Made by a program: the position numbers and the translations under genes | Assembly (NCBI RefSeq): GCF_020177595.1 | Contig: NZ_JAHTBL010000003.1 | Coordinates: 186,001-250,000, forward strand | DNA length: 64,000 nucleotides | Origin: Cognatishimia sp. MH4019 | GTDB taxonomy: Bacteria > Pseudomonadota > Alphaproteobacteria > Rhodobacterales > Rhodobacteraceae | Reading direction: 5' to 3' | Shown here: in pieces, positions 17,755-27,804 of the stretch | Layout of the letters: each line of letters starts with the position of its first letter | Numbering within the stretch: position 1 is the first letter of the stretch | The notes under the pieces: generated by a model | Database searches by the model: none | What the model was told of the DNA's origin: nothing | Seen by the model: only the letters and a program-made list of their open reading frames with translations

Positions 17755-19872
17755 TTATTTTATGCAGCTTCTTGCGTAGCTGCGCTGGCCTCTGCTGGTG
17801 CCAAAGCCGTTCAGCGCCACAGAGAAATCATAGGTCGTCTCGTCGTTACCACTATCCGAGTAAGCAAAACGGCGCGAGGCCGCAACTCCAAGTGTCACGC
17901 ATTCGTTGCGATAGGTCAGACCGATCCGCGCGCGCGAGGCCTGATCGGCGGCAAAATCGTAGCGCCAATCCACATCGGTGATCCAGTGCCGCGCAAGTCT
18001 ATAGCGCGTATCCACGGTCCATTCCGAAACGGCTTCGTCGCGGTCCTCTTCGGCATCTTTGGCCTGCCAGATATAGGAGGTGCCAAGGTTGAAGCGTGGT
18101 CCATCCCAGTCGGCGCGGAACTCTGCGCGATTGAAGTCGAAATCATCGTCCATCAAACCACGCGCGATCAGGCTCAATCGGTCGCCGCTGTCATAACGGA
18201 TCGAGGTGAGCCAATCCGATTGCAGTCCGTTAAGGCCGCTTGTTTCGGTAAATTGGCCAAGGTCCTCTTCCCGAAAGCTGCGCCCCACTGTCAGTCCCAG
18301 AGACCATCCGTCCGGATCAAAGCGGGTATAGCCCATGGCAAGGGTGGCTCGGGCCCCACGCTCATACTGATCGGTGCCTGAAAAGCGGTTGAACGACAGT
18401 AGATTTCCCTCATCCAATTCGGACCGGGTGCTGTCTTCGTTCGGGACAGGTTCGCTGTCATTATCGCTCCAGACAAATTGAGCGATAGGTTCGATCACAT
18501 GGCGTGCGCCGGAGGCACCGCTGCGCGCCATGGGCAGGCGGAACTCGAGACCGGCATAGGGTGTCAGCTGCGTTACCTGATCGTCGAAATTCGCGTCATC
18601 CTCGCCTTCGATGCGGTAGACGTCGTAATTTAGCGCGACTGCGGCCTCGGTCAGCAATCCAAAACGGCTGATCCAGTCGCGCTCATATTCCAGCCGCCCG
18701 CTGAGGCGGTTCACGTCCCGTCCGACGCTGATCTGCTCGGACTCGCGGTAGAAGCCCATCGCGTCGAAGCGCAGGGTCAACTCGCCGCCGATCACCGCCG
18801 GAAACAGGCGCCGCTCGTAGTCAATCTCGGTCAGAACGGTTGGCTGGGTTTCATTGCGCTCATCATTGCGCAGCGTTTCGAAGTTGGTGATCCGCGCAGT
18901 GGCCAGATCGTCCCTGCGATAGCGAGACAAGCCAATATGGCTGTCGAGCCGGTCTTTGCCCGTATAGGAGTAATCCCGCAGGTAATTATCATCGCTCACC
19001 GCTTCGATATCGAAGGTCAGCCGGAAGTTTGCTGGCATCACAAAAGACCCGCGCCCAAAAAAATAGCCTCGCAGCCCATCTGCATCGGATTTGAGACTAT
19101 CCGAGCTGATCGCACCCACGGCAGAGATGCTTCCCTTGCGGAAAGCCTGACGATACCTGAATTCCGCGGTCCGGCTCTTTTCGGTAATAAAGGGTGTCAA
19201 TGTGATGTCAGCGCTGTCACCGAGCGGAATAAAGTACGGCAGCCGCAAACCTGTGCCGACTTTCGAGGTGGAGCGGATTGACGGTGTCAGGAAGCCGCGT
19301 GCGCGCTCCAAAGTGGGGTCGGGGACCCGCAAACGTGGCAGGTAGAAGATCGGCACGTCCATGACGCGCAGCCTCGCATTATCGAAATAGATCTGTTTTT
19401 CCAACTCGTCATGGGTCACTCGCGTGGACCGGATGCTCCAAAGCGGAACAGGGCGGTGCGCGCAGACCTGACACGAGGACACTGTCGTTTGATAGCTTTG
19501 CGTATAGCGCCCTTCCGCCCGGTTGATCTGGTTAGAGGAAATTTGCAGCTGTTGGTCCAACACCATCCGCGCGCCGCGCAGGATGCCGTTTTCAAAGCGC
19601 GGGTCCATCTCGCCTTGATCGGCCAGCACCAGCAAGTCTTCATCCTGTTGGAAGGTAATGGGGCCTTCGATGGTCAGAAGATCATCAGCCTGACTATAGG
19701 TGATCCGGCTGGCCCGCAGGCGTTGGCCCTCATAGAGCGCTTCGACATTGCCCTCTGCGACCAGCGTATTGTCAGGAAAGACCTGCACGTCATCGGCAAT
19801 CAGGGTGGCGATCCCTTGAGCGCTGGCAAGGCCCGGAAGTAGGGCCAGAAGAAGGATGATGAGAAACCGCAT
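17755..19872 (-). CDS. lptD: LPS assembly outer-membrane protein LptD
   Basis: A 705-residue precursor with signal peptide MRFLIILLLALLPGLASA. The N-terminal OstA/LptA-like jelly-roll domain (about 20-120, LIADDVQVFPDNTLVAEGNVEALYEG) is followed by a long aromatic-rich beta-barrel region. CQVC near residue 136 and a C-terminal cysteine (ARSCIK) could form the inter-domain disulfides known for LptD. It inserts LPS into the outer leaflet. I use the ATG at 19872, coupled by TGATG to lptG. Confidence 0.93.
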   Translation of the reverse strand: MRFLIILLLALLPGLASAQGIATLIADDVQVFPDNTLVAEGNVEALYEGQRLRASRITYSQADDLLTIEGPITFQQDEDLLVLADQGEMDPRFENGILRGARMVLDQQLQISSNQINRAEGRYTQSYQTTVSSCQVCAHRPVPLWSIRSTRVTHDELEKQIYFDNARLRVMDVPIFYLPRLRVPDPTLERARGFLTPSIRSTSKVGTGLRLPYFIPLGDSADITLTPFITEKSRTAEFRYRQAFRKGSISAVGAISSDSLKSDADGLRGYFFGRGSFVMPANFRLTFDIEAVSDDNYLRDYSYTGKDRLDSHIGLSRYRRDDLATARITNFETLRNDERNETQPTVLTEIDYERRLFPAVIGGELTLRFDAMGFYRESEQISVGRDVNRLSGRLEYERDWISRFGLLTEAAVALNYDVYRIEGEDDANFDDQVTQLTPYAGLEFRLPMARSGASGARHVIEPIAQFVWSDNDSEPVPNEDSTRSELDEGNLLSFNRFSGTDQYERGARATLAMGYTRFDPDGWSLGLTVGRSFREEDLGQFTETSGLNGLQSDWLTSIRYDSGDRLSLIARGLMDDDFDFNRAEFRADWDGPRFNLGTSYIWQAKDAEEDRDEAVSEWTVDTRYRLARHWITDVDWRYDFAADQASRARIGLTYRNECVTLGVAASRRFAYSDSGNDETTYDFSVALNGFGTSRGQRSYARSCIK

Positions 19873-20966
19873 CAGCCGTCCTCCAAGTGTAGTAATAAGC
19901 CCAGGGCAAGGCATACGGCAGCGAAAGGGGGCGCCCATGCCGCAAGGCTGACCGGCAATTGCCCGCTTTCCCCCAGCACTTGCGCAAAATTACGCACAAA
20001 ATAAAAGCCAAAACCGACAAGAACGGCGGCCAGGACCATGATGCCGGTCTTGCCCAGCCGGGTGTGGCGCATTGTGAAACCCGCACCCAAGAGCACCATG
20101 GCCACCATCAAAAGCGGCATCGCAAGTTCGGTCTGCAGCCAGACGCGGTGGGCGCGGGAGGAAAATCCGGCCGTATCCAGATCTTCGATAAAGGCCGACA
20201 GCTCCCAGATCGGGATCGAGATCGGGGCGGCGAAACCGTCGCGGATCTGCTCGACCGTTAAATCGGTGGGCAGCGCGTAGGTCAAATGTGTCTCGGCAGT
20301 GCGTTCCGGGTTCGGATCCGAGAGCTCCCATTTTTTGACACCACCCAAGCGCCATTCGCCATCGGTCAGTGTCGCGCTGTTGGCCTCGAGCCGCTGGGTG
20401 GGGGTGCCATCGGGCGCGAACGTGAAAAAGCTGACGCCGCGCAATTGCGTGGCCGTCTCATTGGCGCGCAACGCGTGGATCACGGTTTGACCCTCTGCGT
20501 TGCCTTGGCGCAGCCACAAGCCGTCCTCTGACAATGACAACACGCTTTCAGAGCCATGCGAATACCGCTCTGACTTGGCTTCATACTGAGTGATCGTGGC
20601 CGCAACGATTGGATTCAACGCGGCCAAGGCAAGCATTCCCAGCAGAAACGTCATTGCCAAGGGCGCGATCAGACTGCGCAGGGCAGACCGTCCACTGGCG
20701 CGCGTCACGACAAGTTCGCTTGTGCGGGCGAGGTTCAAAAATAGCGCAATGGTCGCGAGGATCGTGATCAGCGGGAGGATGCGATAAACACCTTGTGGCA
20801 AGTTCAGCAGCGACAGCTCGACGACCTGGCTGAATGTGGCTTCATCCGCGTCAAAGCGGCGGACCTGTTCGATCAGATCAAGCAGCAGCAACATCACCGA
20901 GAACACAGCCAGCACTGAAAAGAACGAGCGCAGGAAGCGACGGGCGAAATAGCCGTGCAGAATCAT
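19872..20966 (-). CDS. lptG: LPS export permease LptG
   Basis: A 364-residue inner-membrane subunit of the LptB2FG transporter that extracts LPS from the membrane. Two N-terminal helices (about 15-35 and 60-80), a third near 100, a periplasmic beta-jellyroll (about 125-260) and three C-terminal helices fit the YjgP/YjgQ family. The start ATG at 20966 overlaps lptF by four bases (ATGA), the classic lptF-lptG coupling. A much longer upstream reading would run through lptF and is not credible. Confidence 0.93.
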   Translation of the reverse strand: MILHGYFARRFLRSFFSVLAVFSVMLLLLDLIEQVRRFDADEATFSQVVELSLLNLPQGVYRILPLITILATIALFLNLARTSELVVTRASGRSALRSLIAPLAMTFLLGMLALAALNPIVAATITQYEAKSERYSHGSESVLSLSEDGLWLRQGNAEGQTVIHALRANETATQLRGVSFFTFAPDGTPTQRLEANSATLTDGEWRLGGVKKWELSDPNPERTAETHLTYALPTDLTVEQIRDGFAAPISIPIWELSAFIEDLDTAGFSSRAHRVWLQTELAMPLLMVAMVLLGAGFTMRHTRLGKTGIMVLAAVLVGFGFYFVRNFAQVLGESGQLPVSLAAWAPPFAAVCLALGLLLHLEDG

Positions 20967-22087
20967 GCCAGCGCCCTCCGCCGTGCAAAAAGGGCAGGTC
21001 TGCTCGCGAGTGTCAGCATGACAAGCGCGATTGCGATGCCAAGAGCCGCGGGCAGATAAGCCAATGGCCAAGCAGAGACCTCGTTCTTTACAATCTCGGT
21101 AACGGAACCTTCCACGAGCTTTAGCAGGATCAGCACGCCAATCGCTCCGATGATTTGTTTCCAGACGCCGAAGCGGCTGTACCCGCCCAGCAGCAAGGTG
21201 CTGAACCCGATCAAGGCTGCCGCGATACACAGGAACGCTTGGGCAAACCGGTGGTGACCTTCCTGCGCCAGGCGCGCCGTACTGCGGTTCACGGCCTCGC
21301 GCACTTCTGGTGATGGGAAGAGCAACATGGAGGTTGGCATGATTGACGGGGACGGGCGCCCGATGCTGGGCGGCTCCAACAAGCCCCCGATGTCATAGGT
21401 CGATTCTTCAAAATCAGTTTTTGAGAGGCGCTGTGTTGCCGCGTCAAATGTCTGCGTGCTGCCGTCGAACATGACGATCCGCGGTCCGGTCTCGCTACGC
21501 ACAAGCAAGGCCCGTTGGGCGACATACGTTGTGCGCTGCCCGACATTGCGCGCATCCGACATGAAGACATCATGCAGAACGCCCTCTGCGTCGATCATAC
21601 GCGAATAGAACGTCACATTCTCGGAAGGATGCACAAACGCCCCTTCGTTCAGCAGGCTTGAGATCAGGTTTTGAGAGATCTCGGCCTCCCGTTCGGCCAG
21701 CCGCTTTTCCGACAACGGCACAAGAAAATGCGTCAGGATTGACACCAGCAGCGCCACGATCACCCCAAAAACAAGGACCGGACGCGCCATTCGGAAAGCG
21801 CTGAAGCCGGTTGACTGCATCACCACCAGCTCGCTTTCCGAACTCAGCCGGTTAGTGACGTAGATCGTCGCGGCGAAGGCCGAGACCGGCAGGACCAGAC
21901 GAATGACATTGGGGAGGGTGAGAGCGGTAAATTCCAACACGACTGCGGCGGATTGGCCGTCAGAGATCAACTGATCAAACAGGATCACGGCCCGGTTCAA
22001 CCAGTAGACCAGCACCAGAATCAGCGAGAAAAACCCGAATAGAACCATGAGCTGCGACAGCAGATATCTGTCGAATCTCGCGAACAT
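20963..22087 (-). CDS. lptF: LPS export permease LptF
   Basis: A 374-residue partner of LptG with the same helix-jellyroll-helix layout. The N-terminal block FDRYLLSQLMVLFGFFSLILVLVYWLNRA is followed by VIRLVLPVSAFAATIYVTNRLSSESELVVMQSTGFS, the coupling-helix region that touches the LptB ATPase. First gene of a seven-gene minus-strand operon. It starts at the ATG at 22087 and diverges from pepA across about 150 bases, which should hold promoters for both. Confidence 0.93.
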   Translation of the reverse strand: MFARFDRYLLSQLMVLFGFFSLILVLVYWLNRAVILFDQLISDGQSAAVVLEFTALTLPNVIRLVLPVSAFAATIYVTNRLSSESELVVMQSTGFSAFRMARPVLVFGVIVALLVSILTHFLVPLSEKRLAEREAEISQNLISSLLNEGAFVHPSENVTFYSRMIDAEGVLHDVFMSDARNVGQRTTYVAQRALLVRSETGPRIVMFDGSTQTFDAATQRLSKTDFEESTYDIGGLLEPPSIGRPSPSIMPTSMLLFPSPEVREAVNRSTARLAQEGHHRFAQAFLCIAAALIGFSTLLLGGYSRFGVWKQIIGAIGVLILLKLVEGSVTEIVKNEVSAWPLAYLPAALGIAIALVMLTLASRPALFARRRALA

Positions 22088-22239
22088 CAATGCCCCCCTT
22101 GGGCCGCCTGCATTTTTGCCAACCTAACCCAATCGCGAGAGCCGTGAAACTGCAATCTGCGCCGCACTCTGGTCAAGCCGCAAAGGGCGCATTAGGTGTA
22201 GGAGAATTCGATCTTTTTCGCCCAGTTGGAGGCTGCCCT

Positions 22240-23709
22240 ATGACTACCCCCGCCGCGTTGCGTTTCACTGATGTCGATCTGGACAAGATTGGCAATCTGA
22301 CTGGCCGCGTCGCCGTTTTTGTCTCTGAAAGTGGCAAACTGGATCAGACCGCACGCCGGGTAAATCGCCTGACCAAGGGTGCGCTTGAACGCTTTACCGA
22401 TAGTGCGTCTTTCAATGATATGGCGGTCGGTGACAGCAAAGAGCTGGCCTATCCGACAGGAATGATGGCTGAATGGTTGAGCGTTGTGAAGCTGGACCGC
22501 AAACCCAAGGTCAGCGAGGCCCGTAAAGCCGGTGCAAACCTCGGCAAAGCCAAAGGCACGAAGGAACTCCATGTGCTTGCGGGCAATCTCAAGCAAGTGG
22601 GTGATGTGGCTCTGGGCGCTCTGCTGCGGGCCTATAGTTTCGACGATCACAAGACTGCCGAGCGTGACGCGCCCGAAGGCGTGACCGTCTACGTCAATGA
22701 TTACAAAGCCCTGGAAGGCGAAGCTCAAGCGATTACCGCAGTCGCAGAAGGTGTCTTCATGACACGCGATCTGACATCTGAGCCTGCTAATGTGCTGACG
22801 ACGACTGAATTTGCCAATCGGCTTGAGGCGATGTCTGATCTGGGGCTGAAAGTCACCGTTCTTGACGAAGACCAGCTTGAGACACTGGGCATGCGCACCT
22901 TGTTGTCGGTTGGACAAGGGTCTGACAGCCCTTCAAAAGTCGTTGTGATGGAATGGAATGGCGGCACCGTCGGCGACGCGCCTTTGGCGTTGGTCGGCAA
23001 AGGCGTTGTGTTCGATACCGGCGGGATCAGCCTGAAACCGGCCGGCGGCATGGAAGACATGACCATGGACATGGGCGGTGCAGGTGTTGTTGCCGGCGTC
23101 ATGCGCACTTTGGCGATGCGCAAGGCCAAAGCCAATGTCGTGGGCCTTGTGGGACTGGTCGAGAATATGCCGTCGGGCAATGCAACCCGCCCCGGCGATG
23201 TCGTGACCTCGATGAAAGGCGATACAGTTGAAATCATCAACACCGACGCCGAGGGCCGCCTCGTTCTGGCGGACGTGCTTTGGTATGCGCAAGAAAAGTT
23301 CGAGCCGCGCGGCGTGATTGATCTGGCAACCCTGACGGGCGCAGTCATCATCGGTCTGGGCCATGAGATGGCGGGTGTTTTCTCGAATAATGACGATCTG
23401 GCTGGCCAGTTTCTGTCTGCGGCCAAAGCCGAGGAAGAGGGGGCGTGGCGTCTGCCGCTTGATCCTGCTTATGACAAACAGCTCAAATCGCAGATCGCCG
23501 ATATGAAAAATGTTGGCGGGCGGCCTGCGGGCTCGATCACCGCAGCACAGTTTCTGCAGCGCTTCGTTCTGGATGATACGCCTTGGATTCATCTTGATAT
23601 CGCGGGCGTGGCCTCGGTCAAATCCGAGACTTCTTTTGCGCCGAAAGGCTCCACGGGATGGGGCGTGCGCGCGCTGGACCGCTTGGTGCGTGACACGTTG
23701 GAGAACTGA
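22240..23709 (+). CDS. pepA: Leucyl aminopeptidase (M17)
   Basis: A 489-residue cytosolic aminopeptidase. The two-metal active site is in the C-terminal half: GKGVVFDTGGISLKP, MKGDTVEIINTDAEGRLVLADVL and GHEMAGVFSNND. The NTDAEGRL signature is exact. The start ATG at 22240 follows a strong GGAGG. Its stop and the holC start share one base (TGATG); pepA-holC is a conserved gene pair in proteobacteria, although the two proteins act in different processes. Confidence 0.96.
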   Translation: MTTPAALRFTDVDLDKIGNLTGRVAVFVSESGKLDQTARRVNRLTKGALERFTDSASFNDMAVGDSKELAYPTGMMAEWLSVVKLDRKPKVSEARKAGANLGKAKGTKELHVLAGNLKQVGDVALGALLRAYSFDDHKTAERDAPEGVTVYVNDYKALEGEAQAITAVAEGVFMTRDLTSEPANVLTTTEFANRLEAMSDLGLKVTVLDEDQLETLGMRTLLSVGQGSDSPSKVVVMEWNGGTVGDAPLALVGKGVVFDTGGISLKPAGGMEDMTMDMGGAGVVAGVMRTLAMRKAKANVVGLVGLVENMPSGNATRPGDVVTSMKGDTVEIINTDAEGRLVLADVLWYAQEKFEPRGVIDLATLTGAVIIGLGHEMAGVFSNNDDLAGQFLSAAKAEEEGAWRLPLDPAYDKQLKSQIADMKNVGGRPAGSITAAQFLQRFVLDDTPWIHLDIAGVASVKSETSFAPKGSTGWGVRALDRLVRDTLEN

Positions 23710-24167
23710 TGGGCGCCGCCTATTTCTATCATCTGACCCAGACCCCGTTGGAGCAAACCTTACCCACGCTGCTGGAAAAATGCCGTGGCGCGGGCTGGCG
23801 CGTTGCGGTGCGCGGCACGGACGCGGCGCGGCTGGATTGGCTGGATGCGAAGTTGTGGCTGGCGGGTGATGGCTCTTTCTTGCCCCATGGTCGGGCAGGC
23901 GGCCCACATGACGCGGATCAGCCGATCTTGCTGACCGATCAGGTCGAAGCACCAAACGGTCCTGCCTGCGTGATGTGTATCGACGGTGCCCAGATATCAA
24001 AGGACGAGGTCACCGCCCTTGACCGGGTCTGCATCCTTTTCGATGGCAATGATGAGGCGGCGCTGCAAGCAGCGCGTGTTCAGTGGAAGGCGCTGACTGA
24101 TGATGGATGCACGGCGCAATACTGGTCACAAGAGAGTGGTCGCTGGGAAAAGAAAGCCGAGCGTTAG
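23709..24167 (+). CDS. holC: DNA polymerase III chi subunit
   Basis: A 152-residue HolC that links the clamp loader to SSB. Recognisable pieces are the start AAYFYHLTQTPLEQTLPTLLEKC, the middle DAKLWLAGDGSFLPHG and the ending QYWSQESGRWEKK, all typical of alphaproteobacterial chi. It is translationally coupled to pepA. The last four bases overlap the stop of the convergent aspartic protease gene. Confidence 0.92.
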   Translation: MGAAYFYHLTQTPLEQTLPTLLEKCRGAGWRVAVRGTDAARLDWLDAKLWLAGDGSFLPHGRAGGPHDADQPILLTDQVEAPNGPACVMCIDGAQISKDEVTALDRVCILFDGNDEAALQAARVQWKALTDDGCTAQYWSQESGRWEKKAER

Positions 24168-24745
24168 CGGGTCAGGATCAGCTGATTATCCGCGATCTGG
24201 ATACTATCGAACCGTTGCAGATAACTCATCCCGAGTAGCGATTGTGACATTTCCCCCCCGTTGACAGATGCGCGCACGGCACGGTCCGTGAATGGGCCAA
24301 GCGCCACTTCATCAAGCCGAACCATTGCCGTTTCGACGACACCATTCGCGGTCATCGCACGTCCGAGAAAGTTCAAATCCTCTGGATCAAGCCCGACGCG
24401 CGTCGCGTCTTCGCGAGTCAGGACAATATCGGTTGCTCCGGTATCTACAACAAAATCAACAGTTTCCCCATTGATGTTAATGTTGAGATAGTAATGGCCG
24501 TCACGCGCGCGGGGGACGACGACCTCACCATTTTCCAGATAGGCCGATTGTTGCGGCAGGACGGTTCCGCGAATGTCGTCCCACAGGCCAATTCCGGCGA
24601 TGGCCCCGATGAAGATGAGCACCCAGATACCCGCCATTTGAAGGGTTTTGCCCAGTCTCAGCCGGTTTTGCATCAAGAAATAGCCAGCGATCACGGTGAC
24701 CAGCAGGCCCAGATAGATCATTTGTGCGATTTGATCAGAACTCAT
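24164..24745 (-). CDS. Retropepsin-like membrane aspartic protease (clan AA)
   Basis: A 193-residue protein. Two hydrophobic helices at about 8-25 and 33-55 anchor it in the inner membrane, followed by a periplasmic retropepsin fold with FVVDTGATDIVLT (catalytic DTGA near residue 106) and the second half LLGMSYLQRFDSIQIADNQLIL. It matches the bacterial family of single-domain membrane-bound clan AA aspartic proteases, which would have to dimerise. Substrate unknown. Confidence 0.82.
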   Translation of the reverse strand: MSSDQIAQMIYLGLLVTVIAGYFLMQNRLRLGKTLQMAGIWVLIFIGAIAGIGLWDDIRGTVLPQQSAYLENGEVVVPRARDGHYYLNININGETVDFVVDTGATDIVLTREDATRVGLDPEDLNFLGRAMTANGVVETAMVRLDEVALGPFTDRAVRASVNGGEMSQSLLGMSYLQRFDSIQIADNQLILTR

Positions 24746-24795
24746 GACACCCTCTTCGGTTTCGCCCCTAGAGATAGGGCGCGCCCGCGCGCATT

Positions 24796-25410
24796 TCAGC
24801 CCCCGGCGAGGCCAAAGTCGCGCAAACCGTCGAGGACAAACTGCACCGAGAGGGCTGCCAGCATCATGCCCAGCAAGCGGGAGACCACGTTGATGCCCGT
24901 TTTACCCAACAGGCGTTCAATTTTTCCGGCCAGCAGAAACAGGACAAAAACCACCATGATCACGCTCAACATCACGCCAGAGACGGTCGCAAGCTGGATC
25001 ACATCACCGTCACCGGTCAGCAGAATCATCGAGGCAATTGCACCGGGTCCGGCGATCAAGGGGATCGCCAGCGGAAAGACAGACGGGTCGGGGCGGTCAT
25101 CCTCGGCCTGATCTTCGCGCCGCTTGGACCGCTTCTCGAAGAGCATCTCAAGTGCTGTGAGAAACAGCAGGATGCCGCCCGCAATCCGAAATGCTGGCAG
25201 CGAAATTCCGACAAAGCCCAAGACGGCCTCTCCGAAGACGGCGAAGAGAAGAAGGATCACCACCGATATCACGCAAGCCCGCAAGGCAATCGCGCGCCGG
25301 GCCTGATCGGACATGCCTTGGGTCAAGGCGACGAAAAGCGGTGTCAGGCCGATCGGGTCGATGATTACGAAGAGGGTCGCGAAGGCCGTGATGATGAGTT
25401 GAGCTTCCAT
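24796..25410 (-). CDS. MarC-family inner-membrane protein
   Basis: A 204-residue protein with six hydrophobic helices. The N-terminus LIITAFATLFVIIDPIGLTPLFVALTQGM and the mid block FPLAIPLIAGPGAIASMILL are the MarC/UPF0056 signature, with proline-glycine motifs repeated in both halves. MarC was once linked to multiple antibiotic resistance, but its transport role is not established. A two-base gap to the ABC-F gene upstream on the same strand suggests co-transcription. Confidence 0.88.
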   Translation of the reverse strand: MEAQLIITAFATLFVIIDPIGLTPLFVALTQGMSDQARRAIALRACVISVVILLLFAVFGEAVLGFVGISLPAFRIAGGILLFLTALEMLFEKRSKRREDQAEDDRPDPSVFPLAIPLIAGPGAIASMILLTGDGDVIQLATVSGVMLSVIMVVFVLFLLAGKIERLLGKTGINVVSRLLGMMLAALSVQFVLDGLRDFGLAGG

Positions 25411-25412
25411 CC

Positions 25413-27257
25413 CTAGGATGTTGCTTTCTCAAGCTTTTCAAGCGATCCTATCCAGAGCGTTTCTGCCCGGTCCAGACCGTTCATCACCTCGGCATATTTC
25501 TTCTGCCAGACCTCAACCTCGCCGCCTTTTCCGGGCTCGTAGAGGGCCGGATCGGCAAGTTTCTTGGCCAGCTTGTCGCGCCTTTCGTTGAGCTTTTCGA
25601 CACGCTCTTCATTCTTGCGCACCTCAGATCGCAGCGCCAGAACCTCATCCCGCGAGGCGCGTTTGGGCTTGGGTTTCTCGACTGGTTTCGCGGGCTTGTC
25701 GCTTTGCAGCAGCAGCTTGCGGTACGCCTCAAGATCGTCGTTATAGGGTACGACCGCGCCGTCTTTCACCAGCCATAGCCGGTCGGCCACAAGGCTGAGC
25801 AAATGCATATCGTGGCTCACTAGAATGACCGCGCCGGTATAGGCGGTCAGCGCCTCGACCAGGGCTTCGCGGCTCTCCATATCCAGATGGTTCGTCGGCT
25901 CGTCGAGGATCAGCAGATGGGGGGCATCCAGCGTCGCCAGCAGCAATGAAAGGCGTGCTTTTTGCCCGCCCGAGAGCCGCCCGACAACTGTTTCCGCCTG
26001 ATCTGCACCAAGGCCGAATCCGGCTAGTTTCGCGCGCAGTTTTGGCGGCATCACATCGGGCAACTCACGGGCCAGATGTTGCAACGGGGTTTCGTCAATA
26101 TGCAGCTCATCGACCTGATGCTGGGCGAAATAGCCGATCCGCAGCTTGGACGATTTCACAACGCGGCCCGCCAGTGGATCAAGCCGATCCGACAGCAGCT
26201 TGGCCAGCGTTGATTTGCCTTGCCCGTTTTTGCCCAGCAGCGCGATCCGGTCGTCTTGGTCAATGCGCAGGTCGAGCTTTTTCAGCACGGTCGTGTCGCC
26301 GTAGCCGGCGACGCCGTTCTCGACATTGATAATCGGCGGCGACATTTCCTCGGGCGAGGGGAAGGTGAAGACGCGCTTGGCAATGTCTTCGGGGGCGGTG
26401 ATCGTCTCCATCTTCTCGAGCATTTTGACGCGGCTTTGCGCCTGCTTGGCCTTTGAGGCTTTGGCTTTGAAGCGCGCGACAAACGCTTCCAGATGCTCGC
26501 GGTGGGCGGCTTGTTTCTTGGCGGCGGCGGCCTGCACGGCCCGTTGTTCGGCTCGTTGGCGCGCGAATTGATCGTAGGGGCCTTGCCACAGGGTCAGCTT
26601 GCGATTGTCCAGATGCAGGATCGCGCCGACGGCCCGGTTCAGCAGGCCGCGATCGTGCGAGATAATGATGACCGTATGGGGATAGCGGGCGAGATATGTC
26701 TCCAGCCAGACGGCCCCTTCGAGATCCAGATAATTGGTCGGCTCGTCCAGTAGCAGCAAATCGGGCTGCGAAAAGAGCACGGCAGCCAAGGCCACGCGCA
26801 TCCGCCAACCGCCCGAGAAATCGGAGCAGGGCATCTGCTGTTCGGCATCGTCAAAGCCAAGCCCTTTCAGGATCGACGCGGCGCGCCCTTCGGCGGACCA
26901 GGCGTCAATATCGGCAAGCCGGGTCTGGATGTCTGCAATGCGCGTCGGATCGGTCGCGGTTTCAGCTTCGGCCAACAGGGTCGCGCGCTCTGTATCGGCC
27001 TCGAGCACCGTGTCCAGCAGCGAAGTGCCAGAGGCCGGAACCTCCTGACTGACGCCCCCGATCCGTGCGCGCGACGGCAGCTCTATCGAGCCGCCTTCAA
27101 GCACCAGATCGCCACGGATCAGCTTGAACAGCGTCGTTTTGCCAGCCCCGTTTGGCCCCACCAGACCCACCTTGTGGCCGGTCGGGATCGTGGCCGAAGC
27201 GCCCTCAAACAAGGGGCGGCCTTCGATGGAATAGCTGATGTCGTGCAGTTTGAGCAT
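25413..27257 (-). CDS. ABC-F family ATPase
   Basis: A 614-residue soluble protein with two ABC ATPase domains and no membrane helices. First Walker A is GPNGAGKTT (about 29-37) with signature FSGGWRMR; the second is GKNGQGKSTL (about 343-352) with signature LSGGQKARLSLL. The linker between the domains is basic and helical, and a C-terminal extension (about 530-600) is Lys/Glu-rich coiled coil. ABC-F proteins act on the ribosome in translation quality control or antibiotic protection; this C-terminal coiled coil resembles Uup/YheS-like members. ATG at 27257 chosen. Confidence 0.9.
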   Translation of the reverse strand: MLKLHDISYSIEGRPLFEGASATIPTGHKVGLVGPNGAGKTTLFKLIRGDLVLEGGSIELPSRARIGGVSQEVPASGTSLLDTVLEADTERATLLAEAETATDPTRIADIQTRLADIDAWSAEGRAASILKGLGFDDAEQQMPCSDFSGGWRMRVALAAVLFSQPDLLLLDEPTNYLDLEGAVWLETYLARYPHTVIIISHDRGLLNRAVGAILHLDNRKLTLWQGPYDQFARQRAEQRAVQAAAAKKQAAHREHLEAFVARFKAKASKAKQAQSRVKMLEKMETITAPEDIAKRVFTFPSPEEMSPPIINVENGVAGYGDTTVLKKLDLRIDQDDRIALLGKNGQGKSTLAKLLSDRLDPLAGRVVKSSKLRIGYFAQHQVDELHIDETPLQHLARELPDVMPPKLRAKLAGFGLGADQAETVVGRLSGGQKARLSLLLATLDAPHLLILDEPTNHLDMESREALVEALTAYTGAVILVSHDMHLLSLVADRLWLVKDGAVVPYNDDLEAYRKLLLQSDKPAKPVEKPKPKRASRDEVLALRSEVRKNEERVEKLNERRDKLAKKLADPALYEPGKGGEVEVWQKKYAEVMNGLDRAETLWIGSLEKLEKATS

Positions 27258-27381
27258 GCCGCACCTCCTGCCGCATGCGACGCGCGCCGTCAATCGCAGC
27301 TTTTCAAGGGGTGCGCGGCATGTTAGGCGGGCGGCGATTTGAAACGGCGGGCTGTCCGCCCTGACTTATATGAGGCTCAAA

Positions 27382-27804
27382 ATGGCTGTCGAACGCACCC
27401 TGTCCATCATCAAACCCGATGCCACCAAGCGCAACCTGACCGGCAAGATCAATGCCAAGTTCGAAGACGCTGGCCTGCGCATCGTCGCACAAAAGCGCAT
27501 CCACCTGACCATGGCGCAAGCCGGCAAGTTCTATGCTGTTCACGCAGAGCGCCCGTTTTACGGCGAATTGTGCGAGTTTATGGCTTCTGAGCCGGTCGTC
27601 GTGCAGGTGCTGGAAGGCGAGGGCGCGATTGCCAAGAATCGCGAAGTCATGGGCGCCACGAACCCTGCCGATGCCGCACCCGGCACGATCCGCGCTGAAT
27701 TTGCGGAATCGGTTGGTGAGAATTCTGTGCACGGCTCTGACGCGCCTGAGACCGCCGCCGAAGAGATCGCATATTTCTTCTCGGGTCTGGAACTGGTCGG
27801 CTAA
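27382..27804 (+). CDS. ndk: Nucleoside diphosphate kinase
   Basis: A 140-residue enzyme that equilibrates nucleoside di- and triphosphates through a phosphohistidine. The active-site histidine is H117 in NSVHGSD, and the start [13 protein letters not shown] and block [15 protein letters not shown] are standard. Start at the ATG at 27382; an in-frame start 12 bases earlier is less likely. The stop overlaps that of the convergent TfoX gene by four bases. Confidence 0.97.
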   Translation: MAVERTLSIIKPDATKRNLTGKINAKFEDAGLRIVAQKRIHLTMAQAGKFYAVHAERPFYGELCEFMASEPVVVQVLEGEGAIAKNREVMGATNPADAAPGTIRAEFAESVGENSVHGSDAPETAAEEIAYFFSGLELVG